DNA of 64,000 nt from Mycobacterium kiyosense (lineage in GTDB: Bacteria; Actinomycetota; Actinomycetes; Mycobacteriales; Mycobacteriaceae). Each line of letters starts with the position of its first letter. Within the stretch, counting starts at the first letter, position 1. Shown one piece after another: positions 37,020 through 45,891 of this stretch. The translations under genes were made by a program, and so were the position numbers. The notes under the pieces are model-generated. The model saw nothing but the letters and a program-made list of their open reading frames with translations. It made no database searches and had not been told where the DNA came from. Location: positions 1,984,001-2,048,000 of the forward strand of contig AP025179.1 of the NCBI GenBank assembly GCA_021654635.1, in the 5' to 3' direction.

Positions 37020-38579
37020 TCAGGCCAACCATGCCGCGGCGCCCGGCGCCAGCAACCCATCCCGAAGCGGCGCGCTCGACAGGATCAGCTCACCCGGCGG
37101 CAACTCCAGCGGCACATCCCCGGCGTTGAGCGCACACAGCAGCCCGCCGCGCCGGAACGCCACCGCGTCACCCGACAGGGGCACCCAATCCAACGGGTTA
37201 CCGTCGAATTCCGCACGATCACGGCGCAATTCGATCATCCGCCGGAAGAACCACAACGTCGAATCGGGGTCAGCCGACTGCTTTTCGACGGTCAGCGCCG
37301 CCCAGTCCGTCGGCATCGGCAACCAGGTGTCGGGATTGGTCGAGAACCCGAACGGGGGAGCCTCGCCCGACCACGGCATCGGCACCCGGCACCGGTCCCG
37401 GCCGCGTTCGGTGCGCCCGGAACGTTCCCAGGTCGGGTCCTGCAGCACCTCGTCGGGTAGATCCACGTCAGGCAGGCCCAGTTCTTCGCCGTTGTAGACG
37501 AACACCGCGCCGGGCAGCGCGAGCATCAACATCGCCATCGACTTCGCCCGCAGCAGCCCCACTTCGCCGCCGCCGTAGCGGGTGACCTCGCGGCCGACGT
37601 CGTGATTGGACAGCGTCCAGGTGGGGGTGGCGTTCTCCAGCGCAGCCGCGTCCAACGAGTTCTGCACGGCTTCGCGGATCTCGCCGGCGTCGAACTCGGT
37701 GCGGGTCAGCCGGAAGTTGAAACCCAGGTGCAACTCGTCGGCGCGGACGTACTGCGCCCACTGAGAGTTGTCCTGCACCCAGACCTCGCCGACGGTGACC
37801 GCGTCGGGATAGTCGTCCATGACGGCGCGGATATCGCGATGGATGGCGTGCACGTTGGGTCGGTTGAACCGCGGATCGTCGTCGGTGTGCCGTAGCACCT
37901 CGGAGGTGTCCGGCGAATCGGGCAGACCCTCCGGCTTGGCCATGCCGTGCGCGACGTCGATGCGGAACCCGTCCACCCCGCGCTCCAGCCAGAATCGCAG
38001 CGTCTTCTCGAAATCGTCGAAGATCTCCGGGTTGTCCCAGTTGAGGTCCGGCTGCTCGGTGTCGAACAGGTGCAGATACCACTGGCCGGGGTTGCCGTCG
38101 GGCTCGACGACGCGTGTCCAGGCCGGTCCGCCGAAGACCGACTCCCAGTTGTTGGGTGGCAACACACCGTCGGGTCCCCGGCCGTCGCGGAAGAAGTAGC
38201 GATCGCGCGCCTCGGTGCCCGGGCCGGCTGCCAACGCCGCCTGAAACCACGGATGCTGAGAGCTGGAATGATTGGGCACCACGTCCATCGTGACCTTGAT
38301 GCCGCGGGCGTGTGCCGCGTCGATCAGCCGCTCGAACGCGGCCATCCCGCCGAACAACGGGTCGATGTCACGCGGGTCGGACACGTCGTAGCCGTGGTCG
38401 GCCATCGGTGACACGGTGACCGGGTTGATCCAAATCCCGTCTACACCAAGCTGTTTGAGATAGTCCAACCGGTCGGCCAAACCGTCGAGATCACCGACGC
38501 CGTCACCGTTGCTGTCGGCGAACGAGCGCGGATAGATCTGATAGAACACCGCGGACTGCCACCACCGATCGCCGGCCAT
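37020..38579 (-). CDS. aglA: Alpha-glucosidase (GH13 family)
   Basis: A 519-residue GH13 enzyme that hydrolyses terminal alpha-1,4-glucosidic bonds. Conserved regions are VTMDVVPNHSS, GFRIDVAHGM (Asp nucleophile), VTVGEVWVQD (Glu acid/base) and TLSNHDVGRE (Asp stabiliser). It starts [20 protein letters not shown] and ends in the usual beta domain. The ATG overlaps the glbO stop (ATGA), so the two are coupled. M. tuberculosis AglA is a little longer (546 as remembered). No oddities. Substrate preference within the family, including trehalose-related sugars, cannot be told from the motifs alone. Confidence 0.9.
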   Translation of the reverse strand: MAGDRWWQSAVFYQIYPRSFADSNGDGVGDLDGLADRLDYLKQLGVDGIWINPVTVSPMADHGYDVSDPRDIDPLFGGMAAFERLIDAAHARGIKVTMDVVPNHSSSQHPWFQAALAAGPGTEARDRYFFRDGRGPDGVLPPNNWESVFGGPAWTRVVEPDGNPGQWYLHLFDTEQPDLNWDNPEIFDDFEKTLRFWLERGVDGFRIDVAHGMAKPEGLPDSPDTSEVLRHTDDDPRFNRPNVHAIHRDIRAVMDDYPDAVTVGEVWVQDNSQWAQYVRADELHLGFNFRLTRTEFDAGEIREAVQNSLDAAALENATPTWTLSNHDVGREVTRYGGGEVGLLRAKSMAMLMLALPGAVFVYNGEELGLPDVDLPDEVLQDPTWERSGRTERGRDRCRVPMPWSGEAPPFGFSTNPDTWLPMPTDWAALTVEKQSADPDSTLWFFRRMIELRRDRAEFDGNPLDWVPLSGDAVAFRRGGLLCALNAGDVPLELPPGELILSSAPLRDGLLAPGAAAWLA

Positions 38580-38974
38580 CAGAACGCCGAGTTCACCAGC
38601 GAGTGGGCGGCCATTTCCAGATACTGCAACAGCTGCCGCCGATGATCGTCGTCCAGCGTTTGCGCGTCGATCGAGGCGACGGCGGTATGCATGCACCGCA
38701 ACCAGGCGTCGCGCTCGATCGGGGTGATCCGGAACGGCACGTGACGCATCCGCAGCCGCGGATGCCCGCGCTGATCGGAGTAGGTGCGCGGACCGCCCCA
38801 ATATTGCTCAAGGAACATCCGTAACCGTTCCTCGGCGCCGGTGAGGTCCTCTTCGGGATACAGCGGGCGCAGTATCTCGTCCTCGGCGACCTGCTCGTAG
38901 AAGCGCCCGACGATCGCCTCGAAGGTTTTCCCGCCACCGACGGCGTCGTAGAAAGACTCAGTTGTTTGATCCAT
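38579..38974 (-). CDS. glbO: Group II truncated haemoglobin
   Basis: A 131-residue truncated globin: [20 protein letters not shown] begins the B helix region, [20 protein letters not shown] surrounds the E helix and proximal F8 His, and a Trp in [11 protein letters not shown] marks G8 of group II. Tyr at CD1 (EQYWGG) and Trp G8 are hallmarks of GlbO, which binds oxygen tightly and associates with membranes and respiration in M. tuberculosis. It is the first gene of the glbO-aglA unit, and the 132-bp gap upstream divides it from the HNH unit on the other strand. Confidence 0.92.
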   Translation of the reverse strand: MDQTTESFYDAVGGGKTFEAIVGRFYEQVAEDEILRPLYPEEDLTGAEERLRMFLEQYWGGPRTYSDQRGHPRLRMRHVPFRITPIERDAWLRCMHTAVASIDAQTLDDDHRRQLLQYLEMAAHSLVNSAF

Positions 38975-39106
38975 CGCCCACCATTGTGGGCCACCGTCGG
39001 CCCACGGCGCCCAGAGCGCCCGTTGTTCACCGGATCGACACGGCGCGGCTCAGACAAATGGCGTGCGATTGGCAGCAAATCGTGGTGGACTGTCCGCGGA
39101 GGATTT

Positions 39107-39205
39107 ATGGCGCAGCGCAATAAACGCCGTGGCCACCGCAGCACGGGTGTCGCGGCAAAAAGGAACCGGGCCAGCAACCGCCCCATGCCTGCACAGTGTC
39201 GCTGA
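39107..39205 (+). CDS. 32-residue basic microprotein upstream of the HNH gene
   Basis: ATG 39107 follows GGAGG at ideal five-base spacing, the strongest ribosome binding site in this area. The product MAQRNKRRGHRSTGVAAKRN plus RASNRPMPAQCR is strongly basic with no acidic residue. The stop overlaps the GTG of the HNH gene by ten bases, so translation coupling is likely. It is probably a real conserved microprotein or leader peptide. No function is recognised. Confidence 0.6.
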   Translation: MAQRNKRRGHRSTGVAAKRNRASNRPMPAQCR

Positions 39206-39759
39206 AACCCATCCCCCCCAACCGCACCGACAGCGCCTCGATCTGGAACCGCCGCCGGGTGCTGCTGCTGAACTCCACCTACGAGCCGTTGACCGCACTG
39301 CCGATGCGACGCGCCATCGTGATGCTGATCTGCGGAAAAGCTGACGTCGTGCACCACGACCCGGCCGGTCCGGTCATCCACTCGGCCACCCATTCGATTG
39401 CGGTGCCCTCGGTGATCCAGTTGCGCACCTATGTCCGGGTGCCGTACCGGGCGCGGGTCCCGATGACCCGCGCGGCGTTGATGCACCGCGACCGGTTCTG
39501 TTGCGCGTACTGCGGCGCGAAGGCCGACACCGTCGACCACGTGGTGCCCCGCAGTCGCGGCGGCGAACATTCCTGGGAGAACTGTGTCGCGTGCTGCGCG
39601 ACCTGCAACCACCGCAAGGGCGACAAGCTGCTCACCGAACTCGGCTGGTCGTTGCGGCGTGCGCCGCTGCCGCCGACCGGCCAGCACTGGCGGCTGCTGT
39701 CGACGGTCAAGGAGCTCGACCCGTCCTGGGTGCGGTATCTGGGTGAGGGCGCGGCCTGA
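39196..39759 (+). CDS. HNH endonuclease family protein (Rv2469c-type)
   Basis: A 187-residue protein. The C-terminal HNH domain has two zinc knuckles, FCCAYCGAKAD and CCATCNHRKGDK, around DHVVPRSRGGEHSWENC, which provides the catalytic His and Asn. The N-terminal 90 residues include VLLLNSTYEPLTALPMRRAI, typical for this stand-alone actinobacterial HNH group. It should nick or cut DNA, but the biological role of this housekeeping-like member is unknown. GTG 39196 lacks its own good ribosome binding site and probably relies on the upstream microprotein. Confidence 0.85.
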   Translation: MSLKPIPPNRTDSASIWNRRRVLLLNSTYEPLTALPMRRAIVMLICGKADVVHHDPAGPVIHSATHSIAVPSVIQLRTYVRVPYRARVPMTRAALMHRDRFCCAYCGAKADTVDHVVPRSRGGEHSWENCVACCATCNHRKGDKLLTELGWSLRRAPLPPTGQHWRLLSTVKELDPSWVRYLGEGAA

Positions 39760-39814
39760 CATTCCTGCGTCCTGAGTGCACCGCTTCGCGCGGTCGTGGG
39801 ATACGGTTTGCCTC

Positions 39815-40048
39815 GTGAACACGATGGCATTACACGGGATGTTTCTCGGAATACCACTGTTGCTGGTCGGTCTCCTCTTGCTGGTGTTCATGAGCCGCAA
39901 GAGCCCGCACCCGGCGACCTACGATCTGTCGCAAGAGTGGACCCACCCGTCGATCCTGTGGGCGGCCACCGACGAGAACGTCGGCGGTCACCACGGCGGG
40001 CACGGCTCGGAGTTCACGGTGGGAGGTGGCGCAAGTGGCACATGGTGA
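39815..40048 (+). CDS. Small membrane protein, probable cytochrome aa3 oxidase subunit CtaJ-like
   Basis: A 77-residue protein with one membrane helix ([19 protein letters not shown], about residues 11-29) and a hydrophilic C-terminus containing [20 protein letters not shown] and a His/Gly-rich end. This pattern and its place next to a DUF5130-like gene and pepN match, as I remember, the small subunit called CtaJ in the mycobacterial III2-IV2 respiratory supercomplex. Start GTG 39815 or ATG 39824. Its end overlaps the following gene. The name is offered from memory and should be checked by alignment. Confidence 0.55.
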   Translation: MNTMALHGMFLGIPLLLVGLLLLVFMSRKSPHPATYDLSQEWTHPSILWAATDENVGGHHGGHGSEFTVGGGASGTW

Positions 40049-40502
40049 AGTCGCGACCATCGATCCCGCCGACCTGCCCCGCGGCTCGGTGATCACCAGC
40101 AGTGGACGGGTTTCCGGCGTTACCGAACCGGGCGAGCTCTCCTCGCACTACCCCTTCCCGATCAAGGACCTCGTCGCCGTCGACGACGCCCTGAAGTACG
40201 CCTCGCGCGCGTCCAAGGCGCGGTTCGCCGTCTACCTGGGTGACCTGGGCGGCGACACCGCGGCCCGGGCCCGGGAGATCCTGGCCAAGGTGCCGACCCC
40301 CAACAACGCGGTGCTGCTGGCGGTGTCGCCGAACCAGAGCGCCATCGAAGTGGTGTACGGCTCGGAGGTGCGCGGTCGCGGCGCCGAGTCCGCGGCGCCG
40401 CTCGGGGTGGCCGCCGCGTCGTCGGCGTTCGAGCAGGGCAACCTGATCGACGGACTGGTCAGCGCCATCCGGGTACTCAGCTCGGGGATCTCGCCGGCCT
40501 AG
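40035..40502 (+). CDS. DUF5130/TPM-like protein, oxidase-associated (Rv2468c-type)
   Basis: A 155-residue protein with a TPM-like alpha/beta domain: [59 protein letters not shown]. The start is set at GTG 40035 because GGGAGG lies eight bases upstream; GTG 40026 is possible. The gene overlaps the CtaJ-like gene. In M. smegmatis the corresponding protein co-purifies with cytochrome aa3 oxidase in the respiratory supercomplex, if I recall correctly. There is no signal peptide, so it would sit on the cytoplasmic side. Confidence 0.7.
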   Translation: MAHGEVATIDPADLPRGSVITSSGRVSGVTEPGELSSHYPFPIKDLVAVDDALKYASRASKARFAVYLGDLGGDTAARAREILAKVPTPNNAVLLAVSPNQSAIEVVYGSEVRGRGAESAAPLGVAAASSAFEQGNLIDGLVSAIRVLSSGISPA

Positions 40503-40512
40503 CCGCCCGCAG

Positions 40513-41340
40513 TTGCCGGGTCACCACCACGAGCGGGCGCTGCGCGAGGCGGGCCTGCTCACCGGCCCGCGCCGCACCGGCTACCCCGCGACATGGCTGG
40601 CGAATGCCGCGCGCCGCGCAGTAACCCCCGAAACGATTCTCGAGATCGCCCGGAGCTCGGGCATCGACGGGGATGAACTGCACCTGCTCGGCGACTACGA
40701 AGAGGTCAACGACCCGCGCGGTAAGTCGTTCTTTCTGCTCCCGCCGGGTATCAGCGGGGACGACGCGCGCCGGGCGGTGTTGCTGACCTACATCCTCAAC
40801 GCGGGCACCGACTATGGCGCGGCGGGTCGCGGCGTCGTCCACGACTTCGCCGCGACGCCGTACTCGGTGGCCGAGGTGCGGCGCATCATGGACCGGCAGC
40901 GCGCCAACGGCTGGAGTTACGGCCGCGACGTCCGATTCGTCGACCGAAACGGCGGCCGGCTGGCGACCACCCCGAACGGCATCCTGATGGGTGCGGGCGG
41001 CAGCTGGGTCCAGCGGCTGTACAGCCAACGCGGCGGGACCACCTGGGGAGACATCTTCATGGTCAACACCACCGCCGGAGTCGAGCCCGCCCGAGTGCTG
41101 CGCGACATCATCGCGTCGCGGCGGATCTGGCGCGCCGAACCCGACGGCGAGGTCGTGGTCGGCGGCCTGGATCTGGACCGCCTGTTGCATCACGAGGAAC
41201 GACACAGTGCTCAGTGGGCCGCGCTCGGCTATTCCGGCATGCTGCGAGCCTATGGCTGGGAGTTGGTGCGCGAGTTGATCTTTCGCAAGACCAATCGACT
41301 CGAGCAGGACGCCGGCCTGCACGACGGCGGCTATCTGTAG
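40513..41340 (+). CDS. Putative HEXXH-containing protein of unknown function
   Basis: A 275-residue protein. Near residue 222 it has LLHHEERHSAQWAALG, an HEERH that fits the HEXXH zinc-protease motif, followed by a helical AYGWELVRELIFRKTNRLEQ that could give a third ligand (Glu). The rest includes GKSFFLLPPGISGDDARRAV and a beta-rich middle. The start is uncertain: TTG 40513 is the only in-frame candidate near the previous stop, and the N-terminus is odd (MPGHHHERALREAG). The order DUF5130-this gene-pepN differs from what I recall for M. tuberculosis. It could be a metallopeptidase; no family is recognised. Confidence 0.6.
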   Translation: MPGHHHERALREAGLLTGPRRTGYPATWLANAARRAVTPETILEIARSSGIDGDELHLLGDYEEVNDPRGKSFFLLPPGISGDDARRAVLLTYILNAGTDYGAAGRGVVHDFAATPYSVAEVRRIMDRQRANGWSYGRDVRFVDRNGGRLATTPNGILMGAGGSWVQRLYSQRGGTTWGDIFMVNTTAGVEPARVLRDIIASRRIWRAEPDGEVVVGGLDLDRLLHHEERHSAQWAALGYSGMLRAYGWELVRELIFRKTNRLEQDAGLHDGGYL

Positions 41341-41353
41341 GCCGGCCGTCCGG

Positions 41354-43993
41354 TCAGTTCGGGTCCTCGGCGTCGAACTTGCGCGCCCGCAGCGACCGCT
41401 TCACCCCGGCTTGGCCCTCGAGCACCAGTCGGCGCAACGCCGGCGGCACGTCGGGATCGCTCAGGAACTCGTCGGCGGTAGCGATGGCCTCCTCGCTGAT
41501 GTCCCAGTACGGGTACAGGCCGATCACCACCGACTGCGCGACCTCGCTGGACCGCCGCGCCCACACCCCCGGAATCGCTTTGAAGTAGCGTGCGGTGAAC
41601 GGTTTGAGCAGCTCACCCTGCCCCGGCGCGCCGATACCCGCGATGATGGCCCGGCTGAGGGCATTGGCCAGCGTGTCGTCCTCGACCACTGAGGTGAACG
41701 CGGCCTCCTTGACCTCGAGCTGGGGGCGCGCCGCCGCCGCCTGAGCGCCGTGCCGCTTGCCCGCGGCAGTGGGGTCTTTGTTGACCTCGGCGTCGATGCG
41801 TGGCGTGTCCGGGCCCTCGGCGTCGATCGCGCCGGCAGCGGCCAGCGCGATCACCACCCGCCAACGCAGATCGGCGTCGACGTCCAGGCCGGCCAGCCCC
41901 TGCTCGGCGGGGTCACCGTCGAGCAACGCGCTCAACACCTCCACGTGCCGCGGTGAGAGCACCGACGAACACAGCGCGTTGACGAAGGCGAGCTGGTGGT
42001 CGGATCCGGGTTCGGCGCCGCGCGCCAACTCCAGCAGCCGGTCGGCCAGCTGCGGCCCGCCCTGCTCGCGTGCCCACCCCGGTTCGGCATACGAACCGAC
42101 CGCCGTCTGCGCCTGCAGCAGCAACCGCTGCAACACCGTCACCTCGGTCTCGGCCTGAACGCCTCCGGACACCAGTGCCACGAAGTCGCGGGCCCGCAGC
42201 TCGGCCTCCCGCGTCATCTCCCAGGCGGCCGACCAGGCCAGCGACCGGGGCAGCGGCTCGGCGATGTCGGCGATGCGCTTCAGCGCGGTCTGCAGCGACT
42301 CCGGGTCCAGCCGTAGCGAGCAGTAGGTCAGGTCGTCGTCGTTGACCAGAACCAGCTTGCCCCGCGAAACACCTACCAGCGCAGGCACTTCCGTGCTGGA
42401 ACCGTCGACGTCGATTTCCTCGCGATGCACCCGCACCAATTTGCCCGACGCCGGATCGTCGTCGTAGATGCCGATCGCGATCCGGTGCACCCGGGTCTCA
42501 CCCGCGCCGGGCGCCGCCCCGCTCTGCGTCACCGCGAACCGGGTGAAGTTGCCGTCACCGTCGATGTCGAAGTCCGGGCGTAACGTGTTGAGCCCGGTCG
42601 TTTTCAGCCACTGCTGCCCCCAGTTCGACAGGTCTCGTCCCGAGGCCTTCTCCAGCGCGCCGAGCAGATCGCTGAAGGTGGCGTTGCCGAATGCGTGGGC
42701 AGCGAAATAGTCCCGCAACCCGGCCAGGAAATGCTCCAGCCCCACATAGGCGACCAGCTGCTTGAGCACCGAGGCGCCCTTGGCGTAGGTGATTCCGTCG
42801 AAGTTGACCTCGACCGCGTGCAGGTCGGGGATGTCCGCGGCGATCGGGTGTGTGGAGGGCATCTGGTCCTGGCGGTACGCCCACGACTTCTCCACTGTCG
42901 CAAAGGTTGTCCACGCCTGGGTGTACTCGGTCGACTCGGCCTGGCACAGCACCGACGCAAAGGTGGCGAAGGATTCGTTGAGCCACAGATCATCCCACCA
43001 CGTCATGGTGACCAGGTCGCCGAACCACATGTGCGCCATCTCGTGCAGAACCGTCTCGGCGCGCCGCTCGTAGGAGGCCCGGGTGACCTTGCTGCGGAAG
43101 ACGTAGTCTTCCAGGAACGTCACCGCGCCCGCGTTTTCCATTGCGCCGGCATTGAATTCGGGAACGAACAGCTGGTCGTACTTGCCGAAAGCGTAGGGCG
43201 AGCCGAAGTTGGCGTGGTAGAAACCGAAGCCCTGCTTGGTCTCGGTGAACAACCGGTCGGCGTCCATGAACGGCGCCAGCGACGCCCGGCAGTAGATGCC
43301 CAGCGGGATCTCGCCGTGCTCGTCGCGGTAGGTGTCGTTCCACACCGCATACGGGCCGGCGATCAGCGCCACCAGATAGGTGCTCATCCGCGGGGTGGTC
43401 GCGAACGTGTGCACTTTGGCCTGGCCGGCGACTGCGACCTCGGCGGTCGCGCCGTTGGATACGACCTGCCAGTGTGCGGGCGCGGTCACCTGGATGTCGA
43501 AAGTGGCCTTGAGGTCGGGCTGGTCGAAACAGGCGAACATCCGCTTGGCATCGGCGGTTTCGAATTGCGAGTACAGGTAGACCTCGTCGTCGACCGGGTC
43601 GACAAAGCGGTGCAGGCCCTCACCGGTGTTCGAGTAGCGGCAGTCCGCGTCGACCACGACGACGTTGCGGTCGGCGAGCCCGCGCAGCGGGATCCCGGTT
43701 GATTCGTCGTAACCGGAGACGTCGATGGGCTGGCCGTTGAGGGTGGCGCTGCGCACAGTGCCGGCGGCGATGTCGAGGACGGTGTCGGCTCCGGCGAGCG
43801 CGTCGAACACCACGGTGGTGACGGAGTGGAATGTTCCGGAGCCCGGCGCGCCGGAGCCGTCGGTGAGGTCGAGGGCGATCTGGTAACTGTGCACGGTGAC
43901 CAGCGCCGCGCGTTCGATTGCCTGGTCGCGGGTGAGGTTGGGGAGAGCCACGGGCTCCAACATATCGGCTGGCGTCGCAGCGCGGTTGAGCAC
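41354..43993 (-). CDS. pepN: Aminopeptidase N (M1 family)
   Basis: An 879-residue M1 metallopeptidase removing N-terminal residues from peptides in the cytoplasm. GAMENAGAVTF near residue 265 is the exopeptidase motif. HEMAHMWFGDLVTMTWWDDL followed by WLNESFA gives the zinc site HEXXH-X18-E. The C-terminal half is the usual helical domain. Start GTG 43993 follows GGGGGAGGGAC, which supports it; GTG 43951 (MALPNLTRDQ) would match the M. tuberculosis start as I remember it and give about 865 residues. The gene is convergent with the HEXXH protein, 13 bp apart. Confidence 0.92.
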   Translation of the reverse strand: MLNRAATPADMLEPVALPNLTRDQAIERAALVTVHSYQIALDLTDGSGAPGSGTFHSVTTVVFDALAGADTVLDIAAGTVRSATLNGQPIDVSGYDESTGIPLRGLADRNVVVVDADCRYSNTGEGLHRFVDPVDDEVYLYSQFETADAKRMFACFDQPDLKATFDIQVTAPAHWQVVSNGATAEVAVAGQAKVHTFATTPRMSTYLVALIAGPYAVWNDTYRDEHGEIPLGIYCRASLAPFMDADRLFTETKQGFGFYHANFGSPYAFGKYDQLFVPEFNAGAMENAGAVTFLEDYVFRSKVTRASYERRAETVLHEMAHMWFGDLVTMTWWDDLWLNESFATFASVLCQAESTEYTQAWTTFATVEKSWAYRQDQMPSTHPIAADIPDLHAVEVNFDGITYAKGASVLKQLVAYVGLEHFLAGLRDYFAAHAFGNATFSDLLGALEKASGRDLSNWGQQWLKTTGLNTLRPDFDIDGDGNFTRFAVTQSGAAPGAGETRVHRIAIGIYDDDPASGKLVRVHREEIDVDGSSTEVPALVGVSRGKLVLVNDDDLTYCSLRLDPESLQTALKRIADIAEPLPRSLAWSAAWEMTREAELRARDFVALVSGGVQAETEVTVLQRLLLQAQTAVGSYAEPGWAREQGGPQLADRLLELARGAEPGSDHQLAFVNALCSSVLSPRHVEVLSALLDGDPAEQGLAGLDVDADLRWRVVIALAAAGAIDAEGPDTPRIDAEVNKDPTAAGKRHGAQAAAARPQLEVKEAAFTSVVEDDTLANALSRAIIAGIGAPGQGELLKPFTARYFKAIPGVWARRSSEVAQSVVIGLYPYWDISEEAIATADEFLSDPDVPPALRRLVLEGQAGVKRSLRARKFDAEDPN

Positions 43994-44099
43994 GTCCCTC
44001 CCCCAAAAGGATGAAAAAAACCCGAAACAGCGCGGGCCTCTACCTCGGCAGGTATGACTCGTACTTCAGGGCGGGTCGGCGCATCCTCCGAACTCGCAT

Positions 44100-44600
44100 G
44101 TGCGGCAGGAGGTTACGCGCGATGTCCGCTTGATTGTGGCGCCGGAGTTGGTGGTGACGGCCGCTTCGGAACTGGCCGTTCTGAGAGAAAGCGTGGGCGC
44201 GGCCAGCGCCGCCGCGGCGGCATCGACCACCACGCTGCTGGCCGCCGGGGCGGACGAGGTGTCGACGGCGATCGCCGAGATCTTCGCGGCGCACGGTCAG
44301 GCGTATCGGGCCCTCAGCGCGCAAGCCGCCGACTTCCACGCCCAGTTCGTCCGTGCGCTGCAGGGCGCCGGCAGCTCTTACGCGACCGCGGAGGCGGCCA
44401 ACGCGTCCCCGATGCAGCAGGCACTGAACGCGGTCAACGCGCCCGCCCAAGCCCTGCTGGGACGCCCACTGGTCGGCAACGGCACCAACGGTGCACCCGG
44501 TCAGGCCGGTGGTGACGGCGGGTTGCTGTGGGGCAACGGCGGCAACGGCGGCGCCGGGGGTGGCTCCGGCCACGACGGCGATCCGGGGCTGCCCGGCTGA
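44100..44600 (+). CDS. Short PE_PGRS-like protein, start region probably frameshifted
   Basis: The product has a complete PE domain ([20 protein letters not shown] to [16 protein letters not shown]) followed by a linker and a very short PGRS part ([20 protein letters not shown]), 166 residues from GTG 44100. A normal PE start would be ATG 44122, preceded by AGGAGG at nine bases and encoding MS, but that frame meets TGA after three codons. A single missing base after 44127 would join ATGTCC to the frame. So either the start codon is GTG 44100 or the gene is broken at its very start. PE_PGRS proteins are surface-exposed or secreted in slow growers; no PPE partner is adjacent. Confidence 0.65.
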   Translation: MRQEVTRDVRLIVAPELVVTAASELAVLRESVGAASAAAAASTTTLLAAGADEVSTAIAEIFAAHGQAYRALSAQAADFHAQFVRALQGAGSSYATAEAANASPMQQALNAVNAPAQALLGRPLVGNGTNGAPGQAGGDGGLLWGNGGNGGAGGGSGHDGDPGLPG

Positions 44601-44679
44601 CCGCGACGGGGAACAGTTGCACCGCGGCTACGGTTGTCTGTGAGCGGATGATTCTGAGCACCGAGGAGAGGGTCGCAGC

Positions 44680-45291
44680 ATGGCTGGTAAAGACGTCGCA
44701 GATTTCTGGTTCGACCCGCTGTGCCCGTGGTGCTGGATCACCTCGCGCTGGATTCTCGAGGTCGAGAAGGTCCGCGATATCGAGGTGAACTTCCACGTGA
44801 TGAGCCTTGCGGTGCTCAACGAGAACCGGGAAGGTCTGCCCGAGCAGTACCGGGAGATGATGGCCAAGGCGTGGGGGCCGGTGCGGGTGGCGATCGCCGC
44901 CGAGCAGGCCCACGGCGCCAAGGTGCTGGACCCGCTCTACACCGCGATGGGCACCCGAATCCACAATGAGGGCAACAAGGATCTGCCCGAGGTGATCAAG
45001 CTGGCGTTGGCCGATGCCGGCCTGCCCGCCGACCTGGCCGGGGCGGCCACCAGCGACACCTACGACGAAGCGCTGCGCAAGAGCCATCACGCCGGCATGG
45101 ACGCCGTCGGCGACGACGTCGGCACCCCGACCATCCACGTCAACGGCGTGGCGTTCTTCGGTCCGGTGCTGTCCCGGATCCCGCGCGGCGAAGAGGCCGG
45201 CAAGCTGTGGGATGCCTCGGTGACCTTTGCGGCGTATCCACACTTCTTCGAGCTCAAGCGAACTCGCACCGAGCCGCCGCAGTTCGACTGA
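44680..45291 (+). CDS. DsbA-like mycothiol-dependent oxidoreductase (Rv2466c-type)
   Basis: A 203-residue DsbA-family protein in the cytoplasm (no signal peptide). The thioredoxin-like active site is CPWC in [15 protein letters not shown] (near residues 15-20), and the cis-Pro loop is [10 protein letters not shown] near residue 150. The helical insert lies between. M. tuberculosis Rv2466c is a mycoredoxin-like nitroreductase that reacts with mycothiol and activates the drug TP053. The gene is followed by rpiB and nei2 on the same strand, as in M. tuberculosis. Length is near that remembered (207). Confidence 0.9.
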   Translation: MAGKDVADFWFDPLCPWCWITSRWILEVEKVRDIEVNFHVMSLAVLNENREGLPEQYREMMAKAWGPVRVAIAAEQAHGAKVLDPLYTAMGTRIHNEGNKDLPEVIKLALADAGLPADLAGAATSDTYDEALRKSHHAGMDAVGDDVGTPTIHVNGVAFFGPVLSRIPRGEEAGKLWDASVTFAAYPHFFELKRTRTEPPQFD

Positions 45292-45396
45292 GAGTCGAAC
45301 GTCGCGCCGAGTGTGTACGACACGACGCGACACGACACGCGGGCGATCCGTCGCGGATCTCACTCTCGCCGAGTGGCGGGCGAGGCGTGGTGCACA

Positions 45397-45885
45397 ATGT
45401 CGGGCATGCGCGTCTACCTGGGGTCCGACCATGCCGGTTTCGAGCTCAAGCAGCAGATCATCGAGCATCTGAAGCAGACCGGCCACGAGCCGGTCGACTG
45501 CGGGGCCTTCAGCTACGACGCCGAGGACGACTACCCGGCGTTCTGCATCGCCGCGGCGACCCGCACGGTGGCCGACCCGGGCAGCCTGGGCATCGTGCTG
45601 GGCGGCTCCGGCAACGGTGAACAGATTGCCGCCAACAAGGTTCCCGGGGCCCGGTGCGCACTTGCGTGGAGCGTCGAGACGGCGGCCCTGGCTCGCGAAC
45701 ACAACAACGCCCAGCTGATCGGTATCGGCGGACGCATGCACACCGCCGACGAGGCGCTGGCCATCGTCGACGCATTCGTGTCCACACCGTGGTCGAAAGC
45801 CCAACGCCACCAACGCCGTATCGACATCCTGGCCGAGTACGAGCGCACCCACCAGGCACCGCCGGTAGCCGGGGCGGGGGACTGA
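45397..45885 (+). CDS. rpiB: Ribose-5-phosphate isomerase B
   Basis: A 162-residue RpiB that interconverts ribose-5-phosphate and ribulose-5-phosphate in the pentose phosphate pathway. MSGMRVYLGSDHAGFELKQQ starts the sugar-phosphate site; GIVLGGSGNGEQIAANKVPG forms the anion hole; HNNAQLIGIGGRM follows. The mycobacterial enzyme lacks the Cys base of E. coli RpiB and uses a Glu, here in GNGEQ. The ATG at 45397 gives the length remembered for Rv2465c. It is six bases from the nei2 start. Confidence 0.93.
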   Translation: MSGMRVYLGSDHAGFELKQQIIEHLKQTGHEPVDCGAFSYDAEDDYPAFCIAAATRTVADPGSLGIVLGGSGNGEQIAANKVPGARCALAWSVETAALAREHNNAQLIGIGGRMHTADEALAIVDAFVSTPWSKAQRHQRRIDILAEYERTHQAPPVAGAGD

Positions 45886-45891
45886 GACGGC

